The notes: generated from the sequence alone by a model not told the origin. Shown: positions 13,901 to 27,181, counted from the first letter of the stretch. The stretch is DNA of 64,000 bases from Sapria himalayana (GCA_029783825.1 JAREIK010002049.1:265353-329352); one strand, 5' to 3'. Program-made: numbers and translations.

Positions 13901-16247
13901 AAATATGCAAACATCAAAGAAAGTATTATTTTGTAATATATTTTACTTTGATTTTAAATAGATTACGTTTGCCAATATATTTAAATAATATATTTCTTAT
14001 TAATAATATTTTATAAATTTATTTTTTGATCATTAATATAATATATTTCAATATAATTATTTATAATGAATTTACATGATATATAATTATTAAGATTATC
14101 ATAACTAAATATAGTATTCACATATAAAAAAATTTAAAAATTGTTTCAAAGTTTATAACCTTCAAATGAGAAAAAATAACAAAAATAATTTTTTGTTATA
14201 TCATTGTTTAAATAAACTTATAAACAATTAAATGCCTACATACATAAATATCTAAACTCCTACCCCCTGAAGCCCATAAATACTAAAACTTTAAAACTCG
14301 TAAACCTTAAATATAATTTAAATAATTTAAAGAAATATTAATTACAAAATAAATTATGAGTGATACAAATATAATTTAAATAATATATTTTTCATCAAAA
14401 ACACATATAAGCTTATAAAATGATGCAAAAACTAAAAAAAAATATTATTTAGTAATAAATTTTACTTTGATTTGGAATCATTTTAGGTTTTTTAATTATA
14501 TTTTAATTTATATCTATCTTATTAATAATAGTTTATTAATTTATATTTTGATAATTGATATAATATCTATCAATAAAATTATTTATATTTAGTTTATATA
14601 ATATATAGTTATAATATTTATTATTACTAAATATTGCATTCATATTTTTAAAAAATTTTAACGTTATTATATTTTCAAATGTTCTAATCTTTGAAAATTT
14701 GAAAAAATATCAAAAATAAATTTATTGTTATTTCATTATTTGAATAATAGATTATTAATTTATTTTTTGATTATTATTAGAATATTTATCAATAAAAATA
14801 TTAATATTTAATTTATATGATATATAAATTTAATAATTATTATAACTAAATATTGTATTCACTTTTGAAATTATTAGATTTTGAAAGACTATAACCTTTG
14901 AACATGTGAAAAAACAAAAAAAAATATTTTTTTTATTATTTCATTGTTTAAATAAAACCTATAAATCACTAAATGCCTAAACACTTAAATCACTAAACTA
15001 CAAAATCCCAATACCCCTATATAGATAATCGTTTAAACGGGAATACCCTAAATAATAATTAATAAATCTCATTTTTATTTGTTTTATTTATAATTAAAAA
15101 AAATCATTTTAATCGTTAAGATTTTTATTTATATAGATATATTAATTATAAAATAAATTATGAGTTAAAAATATACTTTATAAAAATAATTTTTCATCAA
15201 AAAATATATTAAGCTTATAAAATGAATAAAAATATAAAAACAAATAATTATTATTAAGTAATATATCTTGCTTTGCTTTTGAATCATTTTAGGTTTTGAT
15301 ATTATATTTTAAGTAATATCAATCTTATTCATTATAGATTTTTAATTTATTTTTTGATAATTATTAGAATATCTATCAATAAAATTGTTTATTTTGAATT
15401 TATATGATATATAATTATTATGATTATTATAAATAAATATTGTATTTACTTTTGAAAAAAATTTAAAAATTATTATATTTTCAAAGGTCATAATCATAAA
15501 AAATTAGAAAGAATATAAAAAATCAATTTTTTGTTATTTCTTTTTTAAATAAAACTTATAGACAACTAAATGCTTACTTATTTAAATCAGTACCTCATAA
15601 AACCCCAATCTCCTAAATACATAAACCTTATAACAGCTGTATACTACTTAATAAAAAGTAAATTTCATTTTTATGTCTATTTATTATTATTTTAAATATT
15701 TATTTTAATTATTTATATTTTAATTTTTTAGAAAAATTAATTACAAAATAAATTTCGAGTGAGACAGATATTATTTATATAATTTATTTTTAATCATAAA
15801 CAAATATAAGCTTATAAAAAGATGGAAAATTTTAAAAATTAAATATTATTATTTAGTAATATATTTTTATTAGATTTTGAATCATTTTGTGTTATGTAAA
15901 TATTTTTTAATTAATATTTATTTTGTTAATAATAGTTTATTAATTTAATTTTTGATCAATATTATAATATCTATCATAAATATTATTTATATTTAATCTA
16001 TATGATATATAATTAATAAGATTAATGTAATTATACATGGTATTCACATTTCAAAAGATTTTAAAAATTATTTTATTTTTAAAGTTTATAACCTTTGAAA
16101 ATCTTAAAAAAATCAAAGAAAATTTTTTATTTTTTTATATAAATAAAACCTTTATACCACTAAATGCCTAAAAACATAAATTGCCAAACTCTTAAATGAT
16201 AAAACTTCTAAACAATCGATCGATTAAACCGGTATACCATATATAAT
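7904..16247 (-). repeat. 590-bp AT-rich satellite, block 2a, - orientation
   Basis: Here the octamer block reads as its complement (for example CACTAAATGCC and CTCCTAAACCCC). Palindrome cores lie near 8215, 8815, 9560, 10145, 10690, 11285, 11880, 12455, 12980, 13570, 14155, 14685, 14890, 15490 and 16090. In ascending order the variants are B (8320), A (8930), C (9110), I (9690), H (10230, shortened octamers), three G-like units (10800, 11410, 12000), F (12580), A (13110), G (13720), F (14270), a deletion junction near 14750, D (15020), I (15600) and H (16190). The H, I, C, A, B part is an inverted copy of about 30.8-33.3 kb. No coding sequence is seen. Confidence 0.85.
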
Positions 16248-16818
16248 TGTTGGGCAATTATGCTTCCACGGTAGTGAGATTGAGATACAGAAACACAGAA
16301 ACAACAGAAAACAAGCAATATATATATCCCAATTCAGCAACCATCCATTATAGAATCAAACAATGAGAAATAAACACCAAAAATAACGTGGTTCGCTAGT
16401 CGGTCAGGACGACTAGCTAAATCCACCAGAAATCACTTTTGCGTTACAAATTAAAGCAATAGAAATGTCTTATAGTATACAGCACACAGAATAGTAGCAA
16501 TAAAATGACACAGAGAGAAAAGAGAGAGATGATGAACAGTTCCACGGGTCCAAAAAGAGCCACCCGAAAATAAAATTACAAAACATTTTATATTAAAATT
16601 CTCTCGGTTCATTTAACCGGAGCTGGTCAAATCATGAGACAGGTCAGGCTATCTCCAATTTTGGCCTGCTGTCCGGTCAGCAAGACCTCCTTTATTGTGC
16701 AACTACTGCATCCCCGGCCTCTTAATATTTCCTTTCCTACACTTACATGAAAATATAAAAAAAGAAAAAATATTTGTTTATACAAATAGATTATCAAAAA
16801 ATAAATTACATATACAAA
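16248..16818. mobile_element. Solo LTR of a Ty1/copia-like or TRIM element, copy 1
   Basis: This 571-bp GC-richer island interrupts an H-type satellite unit. It begins TGTTGGGCAATTATG and contains the phrase ACGTGGTTCG followed by a small inverted repeat and AAATCCAC. I recognise that arrangement from many plant Ty1/copia LTRs. The 3' end is read from the sister copy (23660-24231), which finishes ACAGCA, giving TG...CA ends. The flanking 5 bp are ATAAT on the left; the expected repeat on the right is degraded. No polypurine tract, primer binding site or internal domain is visible, so it is a solo LTR or TRIM remnant. Transcription direction is not certain. Confidence 0.6.
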
Positions 16819-19800
16819 AAACATAAATCTTAAATCTCATTTTAAATTCTATTCATTATAATTTTAAATATTCATTTTAAATATTTATTAGTTTATTTTT
16901 TATATAAATATTAATTACAAAATAAATAATTAGTCAGACAAATATAATATTAATAATTTACTTTTAATAAAATAAATATAATCTTATAAAAAGAAGTAGA
17001 AATTTAAAAACAAAAAATTATAATTTAGTAATAAATTTTACATTGATTTTGAATCATTTTATGTTTTTTAATTATATTATGATTTATAAAAATCATATTA
17101 ATAATAGTTTATTAATTTATTTTTTGAAAATTGATATCATATCTAGCAATAAAATTATTTATAATTAATTTATATTATATATAATTTATAATGATTATTA
17201 TTACTAAATATTTTAATCACAATTTAAAAATAAATTAAAATTATTATATTTTCAAATGTTATAAACTTTGAAAATGTGAAAAAATAACAAAAATAATTTT
17301 TTTTGTTATTTCATTATTTAAATAAATCTTATAAACTACTAAATGCCTAGATAATTAAATCAATAACTCCTAAATCTCGAAAACCCTAAATAGATAATCA
17401 TTTTAAACCAGTATACCATAAATAATAAATAATAAATAATAAATAATAAATAATAAATCTCAATATTATTTTTTTCATTATAATTTATAATATTCTTTTT
17501 AATTATTTATTCATTTATTTTTATATAATTATTAATTACATAATAAATTGAGTTAGACAAAAATAATTTATATAATTATTTTTCATCAAAAAAATAAAGA
17601 TAAACTTTTTAAAAGAAAAAAAAATTCAAAATAAAAAATTATTATATAGTAATATATTTTGCTTTGCTTCTGAATCATTTTATGTTTTGTAATTATATTT
17701 AAATTGATATCTATCTTATTAATAATAGTTTATTAATTTATTCTATGATCATTATTAAAATATTTATCAATAAAAATATTTATATTGGATTTATATGATA
17801 TATAAATATAATGATTATTATAACTAAATATTGTATTCACTTTTGAAAAAAATTTAAAAATATATATTTTCAAAGGTTATAATCTTTGAAAATATCAAAA
17901 AATAAAAAAAAAATAAATTTTTTGATATTTTTTTTAAATAAACACCTATAAACCACTAAATGCATACACAGTTAAATAAGTAAACACCTAAACCCCATAA
18001 TGCCAAAATACATAAATTATTAAACTGCTATATACTACTTAATAATTAATAAATCTAATTTTTAATACTATTTATTATAATTTTAATTATTAATTTTAAT
18101 TATTTATTAGTATATTTTTATAGAAATATTTATTACAAAAAAATTATGAGTGCGACAAATATAATTTAAAAAATATATATGCTTATAAAAGAAGTAAAAA
18201 TTTAAAAATAATAAATTATTATCTCGAAATATATTTTACAAAAATTTTAAATCAATTTGGGTTTTGTAATTATTTTTTAATTAATATCTATCTTAATATC
18301 AATAGTTTATAAATTTAATTTTGATCATTATTATAATATATATCAATAAAATTGTTTTTTGAATTTATATGATATATAAATCATAAATCTCATTTTAAAT
18401 TATATACAGTATAATTTTAAATTTTTATTTTAATTATTTATCAGTTTATTTTTTTAGAAATATTAATTACAAAATTAATTATTAGTGCGATGATCTAAGT
18501 TAAATTAATAAGTATCCCTAAATAATAAATAATAAATCTCATTTTTTTCATTATAAATATTCATTTTAATTGTTTATTTCTTTATTTATATATAAATATT
18601 AATTACAAAATAAATTGAGCTAGACAAAAATAATTTAGATAAATTTTTTTTCATCAAAAAATTATAGATAAACTTTTTAAAAGAAAAAAAATTTTAAAAA
18701 CAAAAAATTATTATATAGTAATATATTTTGCTTTGCTTCTAAATCATTTTAGGTTTTATAATTATATTTTAATTGATATCTATCTTATTAATAATAGATT
18801 ATTAATTTATTTTATGATCTTTATTAGAATATTTATCAATAAAATTAATTATATTGAATTAACATGATATATAATTATTAAGATTAGTATAATTAAATAT
18901 TATATTTATTTTTGAAAATTATTTAAAAATTATTATATTTTTTAAGGTTATTATCTTTTAAAATGAGATAAAATCACAAAAATAAATTTTTAGTTATTTT
19001 ATTGTTTATATAAAAACCTATCAACAACTAATTGCCTAAATGCTTAAATCATTAAACTCCTAAACCTTAAAACCCCAAAACCCTTAAATACTTAAACATT
19101 TAAACTATATTTAAAGGTTTAAGTATTTATAAATAATATATAAATATCTATCAATAAATAATAGTTTATTAATTTATTTTTTGATCATTATTATATTTAT
19201 ATTTATATTTAGTTTATTAATATCTATCAATAAAATTGTTTATTTTTAATTTACATGATATATAATTATTAAGTTTATTATAACTAAATATTGTATTCAC
19301 ATTTGAAAAAAATTAAAAAATTATTATATTTATAAAGTTTATAACCTTCAAAATTGATAAAAAATTTGAAAAATAATTTTTTTTATTTCATTATTTAAAT
19401 AAAACATATAAACTACTAAATGCCTTAACACTTAAATCACTAAACATCTTAACTCCTAAATACTTAAACCATTAAACAGGTATACCCTAAATAATTAATC
19501 ATAAATCTCATTTTTATTTGTATTCATTATAATTTTAAAATTCATTTTTATTATTTATTAGTTTATTTTTATAGAAATATAAATTGCAAAATAAATTATG
19601 AATGAGACAAATAAAATTTCAATAATTTATCTTCATCAAAAAAATTTATAAGCTTATAAAAAAAATCAAAAATTTAAAAATAAAAAATTATTATTTAGTA
19701 ATATATTTTACTTTTATTTTGAATCATTTTAGGTTTTGCAAATATATTTTAATTAATATCTATCATATTAATAATAGTTTCTTAATCTATCTTATGATCA

Positions 19801-20040
19801 GTATTAAATTATCGATCAATAAAATTATTTATATTGAATTTACATGATATTTAATTCTAATGATTCATATAATTAAATATTGTCTTAACATTTGAAAAAA
19901 ATTAATAATTATAATTATTTTCAATGGTTATAACCTTGAAAATGAGAAAAATCATAAAATAATTTTTTTGTTATTTAATTATTTAAATAAAACCTATAAA
20001 CCACAAAATACCTAAATACTTAAATTACTAAACTCCTAAC
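16819..20040 (-). repeat. 590-bp AT-rich satellite, block 2b, - orientation
   Basis: Palindrome cores lie near 17268, 17880, 18955, 19340 and 19930. Ascending variants are the remainder of the LTR-interrupted unit, E (17390), B (18000), a truncated A joined to C (18360-18520), then edge units at 19060, a short unit near 19120, 19460 and 19990. The last four units mirror 1396-2540, including an odd truncation near 2290-2345 that reappears near 19100-19140. This shows block 1 and block 2b are inverted copies of the same ancestral array edge. The array stops inside an octamer block at about 20040. Confidence 0.82.
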
Positions 20041-21221
20041 GTGATACTGCTGCACCCACACACATAGCGACGGACCACAGTACACACGTGCACATATCTT
20101 GTCCATTTTTGTGTAGCATTTAGAGGGGCCAACAAGTCCCGAAAGCCGCAACAAGTATGGGCCACAGCTTTTAGAGGGCCCCACTAGCAAGCCGGGTATA
20201 ATAACATTTAGACAACTGACGAGACTGAGCAACGTGTTTGGAGTAAACACAGAGTAGCTACGAGTGGGTCCCCACTAGCCCTATTAGGCAGCACAGAGGG
20301 CCACCCAACCATGCCCCAACAGGAGTAGTGGGTAATCCATGATTAATTGGAGAGCCAGCAAAATCTGAAGCATCACCAAGTAGGGCCAGTAAGCAATGGA
20401 GCCAGACATCCACACGAGGAGCGAAAGATTAAACTTAGTGTTTATGTTTGTAGTCTTATTTGTATTTTGACTTGTATGCACCATGTACTTGTAGAGACGG
20501 ATCATGATCATACTCACACAAACAATCTTGTCTGTTTCTGATGTAGCTTGAAATGAGGGCACTAGAGCCATGAGTATCTCTAAGTGGGGCCCAGAAATGC
20601 ATTTTGTAAATACACACTTAGGTCGATGCAACACCTAGGGAGCAGAAAAACCATCTTTATAGAATTTTTTAATTTTACTGTATCTTCTAGCTTGGTTGTA
20701 CGCGTAGATAATTAGACTATGAGATGGACCTCATCACACATGCACACCGATGCATGCATATTTTTTGATATTTGTCGGTGCAACCATACAACACTTCTTG
20801 GGGCTCGAGGAAGGAAGCATTCTAACCCAAGAGATACTCTTTTGATGATCATGGAGCAAAAGAATGTAAAATTCAGTGGTGAGAATGAATTGACAAAGTG
20901 CCTTAGATATGGACTTGTTGATTTATGGGTATTCAGTTTTACATGTATTCCATTGCATAGCAAAGACATAGGCAAATGCTTGATGCTGCATGTCACATAC
21001 ATGCACAATCTTATATTTGCATAGTTTTAATATGGTGCATCATTCAGGTTCATCCAAAAGGCTTGTAAAAATCTGAATTGAAAGGACGCAGTGCCCTAAC
21101 GACTAAATGCCAAATCTGAAGTCCGGGAATGCCATGTGATTTCAGTTGTATTCGTACGCTTGGAATTATTTGGAATTATGTTTTTTTAAGTATTTTATGC
21201 ATAGAATCATTAAGGTGCATA
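20041..21221 (-). repeat. GC-richer segment, copy 2, proximal part (inverted)
   Basis: This is the reverse complement of about 213-1395. Shared landmarks are the GC-rich end (20041-20410), the TATGCATGCATAT region near 20750-20770 and the segment ending ATTAAGGTGCATA at 21221. Homology with copy 1 then stops and satellite begins, resuming with the rest of the segment at 24581. Small open frames exist (for example 20719-21024 on +) but copy 1 does not keep them. Confidence 0.85.
21175..21221. repeat. 47-bp direct repeat, left copy, flanking inserted satellite
   Basis: This stretch nearly matches 24588-24634. Copy 1 of the segment has only one counterpart (213-259, inverted). The duplicated 47 bp therefore bracket the inserted satellite 21222-24580. 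Confidence 0.8.
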
Positions 21222-24200
21222 TTATTTTATGAGTGCGACAAATATAATTTTAATAATGTATTTTTAATTAAAAAAGATATATACGCTTATAAAAGAAGTA
21301 AAATTTAAAAATTAAAAATTATTATTAAGTAATATATTTTACTTTAATTTTGAATCAATTTGGGTTTTGTAAATATTTTTTAATTAATATCTATCTTATT
21401 ATTAAAAGTTTATTAATTTAATTTTTGATCATTTTTATAATATCTATCAATAAATTTGTTTATATTGAATTTTTAATGATATATAATTATTAATATTATT
21501 ATAACTAAATATTATATTTACATTTCAAAAAATGTTAAATATTATTATATTTTCAAAGTTTATGACCTATAAAAATGAGAAAAAATTACAAAATTTTTTT
21601 TTGTTTTTTTATTGATTAAATAAAACCAATAAACAACTAAATTCCTAAAAACATAAATTGCTAAACTTCTAAATGACAAAACCTCAAAATACTGAAACCA
21701 TTAAACATGTACATTAATAATAAATCATAAATTTCATTTTAATATTTATTCATTTAATTTTTAATTTTTATTTTAATTAATTATCAGTTTATTTTTATAG
21801 AAATATTAATTACAAAATAAATTATTAGTGAGACAAATCTAATTTAAATTAAACCAGTATATCCTAAATAATAAAGAATAAATCTCATTTTTTTTTTCAT
21901 TTTAATTTTAAATATTCAAATTTAATTATTTATTTGTTTATTTTTATATAAATATTAATTACAAAATAAATTATGAGTTACACATATATAATTTATATAA
22001 ATTATTTTTCATTAAAATAATATAGATAAACTTTTAAAAGAAAAAAAAAATTAAAAGCAAAAAATTATTATATAGTAATATATTTTGCTTTGCTTCTGAA
22101 TCATTTTAGGTTTTATAAATATATTTTAATTGATATCTATCTTATTAATAATATATTATTAATTTATTTTTTGATCAATATTAGAATATTTATCAATAAA
22201 AATGTTTATATTGAAATAATATGATATATAAATTTACTAATTATTATATCTGAATATTGTATTCACCTTTGAAAAAAGTTTTAAAATTTTTATATTTTCA
22301 AAGTTTATAACCTTTGAACATGTGAAAAAATAAAAAAAATATTTTTTTTGTTATTTTATTGTTTAAATAAAACCTATAAATCACTAAATGCCTAAACACT
22401 TAAATCACTAAACTACAAAATCCCGATCTCCCTATATAGATGATCCTTTAAACCGATATACCCTAAATATTAATTAATAAATCTCATTTTTATTTGTTTT
22501 CATTATTAATTAAAAATTCATTTTGATTGTTAAGTTTTTTATTTATATATATATATTAATTATAAAATAAATTATGAGTTAAAAATATAATTTATAATAA
22601 TAATTTTTCATCAAAAAATAGATAAGCTTATAAAAAGAATAAAATTTAAAAACAAATAATTATTATTAAGTAATATATTTTGCTTTGCTTCTGAATCATT
22701 TTAGGTTTAGATATTATATTTTAAGTAATATCAATGTTATTCATAATAGATTTTTAATTTATTTTTTGATAATTATTTGAATATCTATCAATAAAATTAT
22801 TTATATTGAATTTATATGATATATAATTATTATGATTATTATAAATAAATATTGTATTCACTTTTGAAAAAAATTTAAAAATTATTATATTTTCAAAGGT
22901 TATAATCTTAAAAAATGAGTAAGAATACAAAAAATAAATTATTTGTTATTTCTTTTTTAAATAAGACCTATAGACCACTAAATGTTTACTTACTTAAATT
23001 AGTAGCTCATAAAACCCGAAACCCCTAAATACATAGACCTTATAATAGCTGTATACTACTTAATAAATAATAAATCTCATTTTTATTTCTATTTATTATA
23101 ATTTTAAATATTCATTTTAAGTATTTATATTTTAATTTTTTAGAAAAATTAATTTCAAAATAAATTTCGAGTGAGCTAGATATTATTTATATAATTTATT
23201 TTTAATCATAAAAAAATATAAGCTTATAAAAAGATTGAAAAATTTTAAAATTAAATATTATTATTTAGTAATATATTTTTATTTCATTTTGAATCATTTT
23301 GTGTTATGTAAATATATTTTAATTAATATTTATATTATTAATAATAGTTTATTAATTTAATTTTTGATCATTATTATAATATCTATCATTAAAATTATTT
23401 ATATTGAATTTATATGATATATAATTAATAAGATTAATATAATTATACATGGTATTCACATTTCAAAAGATTTTAAAAATTATTTTATTTTTGTCGGTTA
23501 TAACCTTTGAAAATCTAAAAAAAATCAAAAAAAAATTTTTTATTTTTATTATATAAATAAAACCTATATACCACTAAATGCCTAAATACATAATTGGTAA
23601 ACTCCTAATGACAAAGCCCCTAAATAATAGATCCTTTAAACCAGTATACCATATATAATTATTGGGCAATTATGCTTCCATACTAGTGAGATTGAGATAC
23701 AGAAACATAAAAACAACAGAAAACAAGTAATACATATATCCCAATTCAGCAACCATCCATGATAGAATCAAAAAATGAAAAATAATCACCCAAAATAATG
23801 TGCTTTGCTAGTCGCTCAATACGACTATTTAAATCGTCCAGAAAATGCTTTTGCGTTACAGATTAAAGCAACAGAAATGTCTTACAATATGCAACACACA
23901 GAATAGTTGCGATAAATAGCACAAAGAGAAGAGAGAGAGATGATAAACAGTTCCACGTGTCCAAAAAATAGCCACCCGAAAATAAAATTAGAAATAATTT
24001 ATATTAAAATTTCCTTCGATTCATTTAACCAGAGCGGGTCGTATCATGAGAGGGGTTAGGCTCTGCTCCAATTTCAGCCTGCTGTCCGGTCAGCGAGACC
24101 TCCTTCATTGTGCTACTGCTACATCCCGGCCTCTTAATATTTACTTTCTTGCACTTACATGAAAATATTAAAAAAGAAAAAATATTTGTTTATACAAACA

Positions 24201-24580
24201 GATTATCAAAAAATAAATTACACATACAGCAATCATAAATCTTAAATCTCATTTTAATTTGTATTCATTATAATTTTAAATATTCAATTTAAATATTTAT
24301 TAGTTTATTTTTTATATAAATATTAATTACAAAATAAATAATTAGTCAGACAAATATAATATTAATAATTTACTTTTAATAAAAAATATATAATCTTATA
24401 AAAAGAAGTAAAAATTTAAAAACAAAAAATTATTATTTAGTAATAAATTTTACATTGATTTTGAATCATTTTAGGATTTGTAATTATATTTTAATTTATA
24501 TATATCATATTAATAATAGTTTATAAATTTATTTTTTGATAATTGATATCATATCTATCAATAGAATTATTTATAATTTT
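21222..24580 (-). repeat. Satellite insert (- orientation) splitting segment copy 2
   Basis: Palindrome cores lie near 21560, 22305, 22895 and 23490. Ascending variants are A (21690), C (21870), D (22440), I (23030) and H (23600), with the LTR at 23660-24231 inside H. From about 22150 to 24580 it matches 14750-17150 in the same orientation at an offset of about 7.4 kb, including the LTR at the identical position. It therefore came from a related array by duplication and is not an independent array. It interrupts the GC-richer segment and is flanked by the 47-bp repeat. Confidence 0.75.
23660..24231. mobile_element. Solo LTR, copy 2
   Basis: This is about 572 bp long and a close relative of 16248-16818, sitting at the same point of an H-type unit (after CCATATATAAT). 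Its 3' end ACAGCA is better kept than in copy 1, and the 5-bp flanks are ATAAT and ATCAT, a plausible decayed target duplication. Its 5' TG has decayed to TA. The identical insertion site shows the two copies arose by duplicating the host satellite and not by two insertions. Confidence 0.6.
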
Positions 24581-24587
24581 ATTAGGC

Positions 24588-24634
24588 ATTATGTTTTTTT
24601 ATGTATTTTATGAATAGAATCATTAAGGTGCATA
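24588..24634. repeat. 47-bp direct repeat, right copy
   Basis: This is the partner of 21175-21221. Together they flank the inserted satellite block. Confidence 0.8.
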
Positions 24635-24729
24635 GGATTTGGTGGGCTGGCCTAAATTAGTCAGCTTTTTAGTCTCATGTAAGTTGTGTGCCTAAATGAT
24701 AAATAAAGTGTGTATTTTCCAAAAAAAAA

Positions 24730-24802
24730 TAAACCCTAAACTTTAATTCCTAATCCTTAAACCATAAACTATAACCCTAACCCATAAACCCTAAATCCTA
24801 AA
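24730..24802 (-). repeat. Degenerate telomere-like heptamer block, inverted copy
   Basis: Units read CCCTAAA-like on the + strand (for example CCCTAAA, CCATAAA, CCTAAAT). This is the inverted counterpart of 42-118. Confidence 0.75.
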
Positions 24803-24842
24803 TCTCATGTTTTGAACTTTTACAATCAAATGACTAAGTGTT

Positions 24843-25895
24843 AAATTTAAATTGAAATTCATAACTTTTAGGAATGTCACAGATTTATCTTTTTGTATAT
24901 GTAACACAAAGTCATGACTCAAGGGGTTAGTTATGGATTCAGTCTCTTTCTTGCTTTAGATTATTGTAGCATTAGCAATTGTCATGATTATATATTTTGT
25001 CTCTAGAACACAAAATCATATCGATGAAAATATGCCATAACTTATGTCTCTCTTTTGAACATATTGTTATGGCACTAAGAATCATCATGAATACATATTT
25101 AATCACTATAATACTGGGTCACCGTATTGGATATGACCATAGCTTGTGTATTTTATCTTTATATTGCAAAGTCATTGCACTAGGAATGATTGTAACTTTG
25201 GACATTCCTCAAGAGCAAAAGTCATAACCATAAAAATAGTTAAAGCTCGAGTACTACTCTTTATAACTTTCTATAGCTAAAATTCTTTGGAATGGAAATA
25301 TCACTTTGGCTTTTTCCTTTGATTTGTGACCTCAAGTGTCAATATTCAAGACTAATATTTTGAGCAATGATTAAAACCTTTTATACATTTGAATATGATT
25401 CATTTACAACTCTTTGGGTATTATGAGCTTGTATACATAACTCATTAATATAAAAAGAAATAAATGATAGTTTTCATATCCATGAGGATATAAAAAAAGG
25501 GCGTAGACATGCCAATAAAATAAATTTTTTGATTCTTGATTGAAAGAGAGCCCATACTTCTTGCCCTGCTCAAAACTCCCAGGGTCTAGTTTGTTCTAAT
25601 CGGCTACGATGTTGTTATTTTTTAGAGGTGAACTATGTTTTAAAAAAATTGCTTTGAGTGTGCGCAAGAGAGATATTTTAGAAGAAATTACAATAATCAA
25701 TATAAAGAGCATCCTCAACAACTAGCTATTTTAACAAATAGGGGTGCAACTTTGGTTTAGTCTATTAGAGTACATGAATCAAATTACCTTTGATAGCCCA
25801 GTGATTCAACATCAAATATGATGAGACATAATAAAGATAAAGTAAAAGCTCCTATTATTTTGGTTTAGAATCTTTCTAGAGTTGAGAGAGGAACA
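24843..25895. other. Single-copy spacer of ordinary composition
   Basis: About 1.05 kb with no second copy in the window. The first part is a degenerate 52-bp minisatellite (24897-25260). The rest has normal plant intergenic composition with a few GC-richer phrases near 25545-25610. The only open frame of note (24997-25227, 76 codons) lies in the minisatellite and has no recognisable domain. I cannot assign a gene or an element. Its mirror partner, if there is one, would lie left of the window. The right edge grades into satellite between about 25890 and 25920. Confidence 0.55.
24897..25260 (+). repeat. Degenerate tandem repeat, period about 52 bp, about 7 units
   Basis: The anchor CAAAGTCAT or a variant recurs at 24907, 25011, 25167 and 25216, spacings of 104, 156 and 49, or about 2, 3 and 1 times 52. 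The missing slots hold weaker matches (near 24963, 25066 and 25118). Further shared phrases are GCACTAAGAAT and GCACTAGGAAT. The units are strongly diverged. Confidence 0.5.
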
Positions 25896-27181
25896 AAATA
25901 AATTAATTTAATTATACAGTATAATTTTATATTTATTTTACTTATTTATCAGTTTATTTTTTATAGAAATATTAATTACAAAATAATTATTAGTGAGCAA
26001 ATCTAATTTAAATTTAAACCAGTATATCCTAAATAATAAAGAATAAATCTCAATTTTTTTTATTTTACTTTAAATATTCAAATTTAATATTTATTTCGTT
26101 ATTTTTATATAAATATTAATTACAAAATAAATTATGAGTTACACAAATATAATTTATATAAATTATTTTTCATCAAAATAATATAGATAAACTTTTTAAA
26201 AGAAATAAAAAATTCAAAACAAAAAATTATTATATATAATCTATTTTGCTTTGCTTCTGAATCATTTTAGATTTTGTATTTTTATTATAATTAATATCTA
26301 TACTATTAATAATAGATATTAATTTATTTCTGATCATTAATAGAATATTAATCAATAAATATTTATATTGAATTTATATGAAATATAAATATAATCATTA
26401 TTAACTAACTATTGAATTCACTTTGAAAAAATTTAAAAATTATTATATTTTAAAAGGTTATAACATTGAAAATATCAAAATATAATAAAAATAAATTTTT
26501 TGTTTATTTATTTTTTAAATAAAACTATAATCACTAAATGCATACACAGTTAAATCAGTAAACTCCTAAACCTAATAATGCCTAAATAATACATAATCAT
26601 TAAACTACATATATTACTTAATAATTGATAAATCTAATTTTATATTCTAATTATTATAATTAAATATTCATTTTAATTTTTTATTAGTTTATTTTTATAG
26701 AAATATTATTACAAAATAAAGTATGAGTGTGAGAAATATAATTAAAACTTTATTTTTTAAATTATATTTATTTAGCTTATAAAATAAGTAAAAATTTAAA
26801 ATTAAAAATGATTATTAAGTAATATATTTTACTATAATTTGAATCAATTTGGGTTGGTAAATATTTTTTAATTATTATCTATCTATTATTAATAGTTTAT
26901 TAATTTAATTTTTGATCATTAAATAATATCTATCAATAAATTGTTATATTGAATTTATATGATATATAATTATTAATTTATTATAACTAAATATTATATT
27001 CACATTTCAAAAATGTTAAATATTATTATATTTTCAAATGTTATGACCTATGAAATGAGATAAAATTACAATTTTTTTTTATTGTTTAAATAAAACCTAT
27101 AACCACTAAATGCCTAAAAACATAAAATGCTAAACTCCTAAATGACAAAACCTCTAATACTTAAACAATTAACTGGTATAC
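25896..27181 (-). repeat. 590-bp AT-rich satellite, block 3, - orientation
   Basis: It begins in the tail of an A-type unit, then C (26030), B (26580) and A (27150), with palindrome cores near 26455 (degraded) and 27040. It ends at an inversion junction near 27181, where a - unit (just past its octamers) meets the body of a + unit. Confidence 0.8.

Larger units (their letters stand above)
24581..24842 (-). repeat. GC-richer segment, copy 2, distal part (inverted)
   Basis: This is the reverse complement of 1-262, including the heptamer block at 24730-24802. Base 24842 aligns with base 1 of the window, so the true end of the homology cannot be seen here. Confidence 0.85.

Noticed and set aside
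16627..16824. 65-codon - frame crossing the LTR end
   Set aside because: It crosses the LTR boundary into satellite and is not conserved in the second LTR copy.
20020..21024. Five overlapping open frames of 64-116 codons on both strands
   Set aside because: They overlap one another, are not preserved in copy 1, and show no known motif. They are chance frames in GC-richer DNA with few stops.
24997..25227. 76-codon + frame in the spacer
   Set aside because: It lies entirely inside the degenerate 52-bp repeat and has no recognisable domain.
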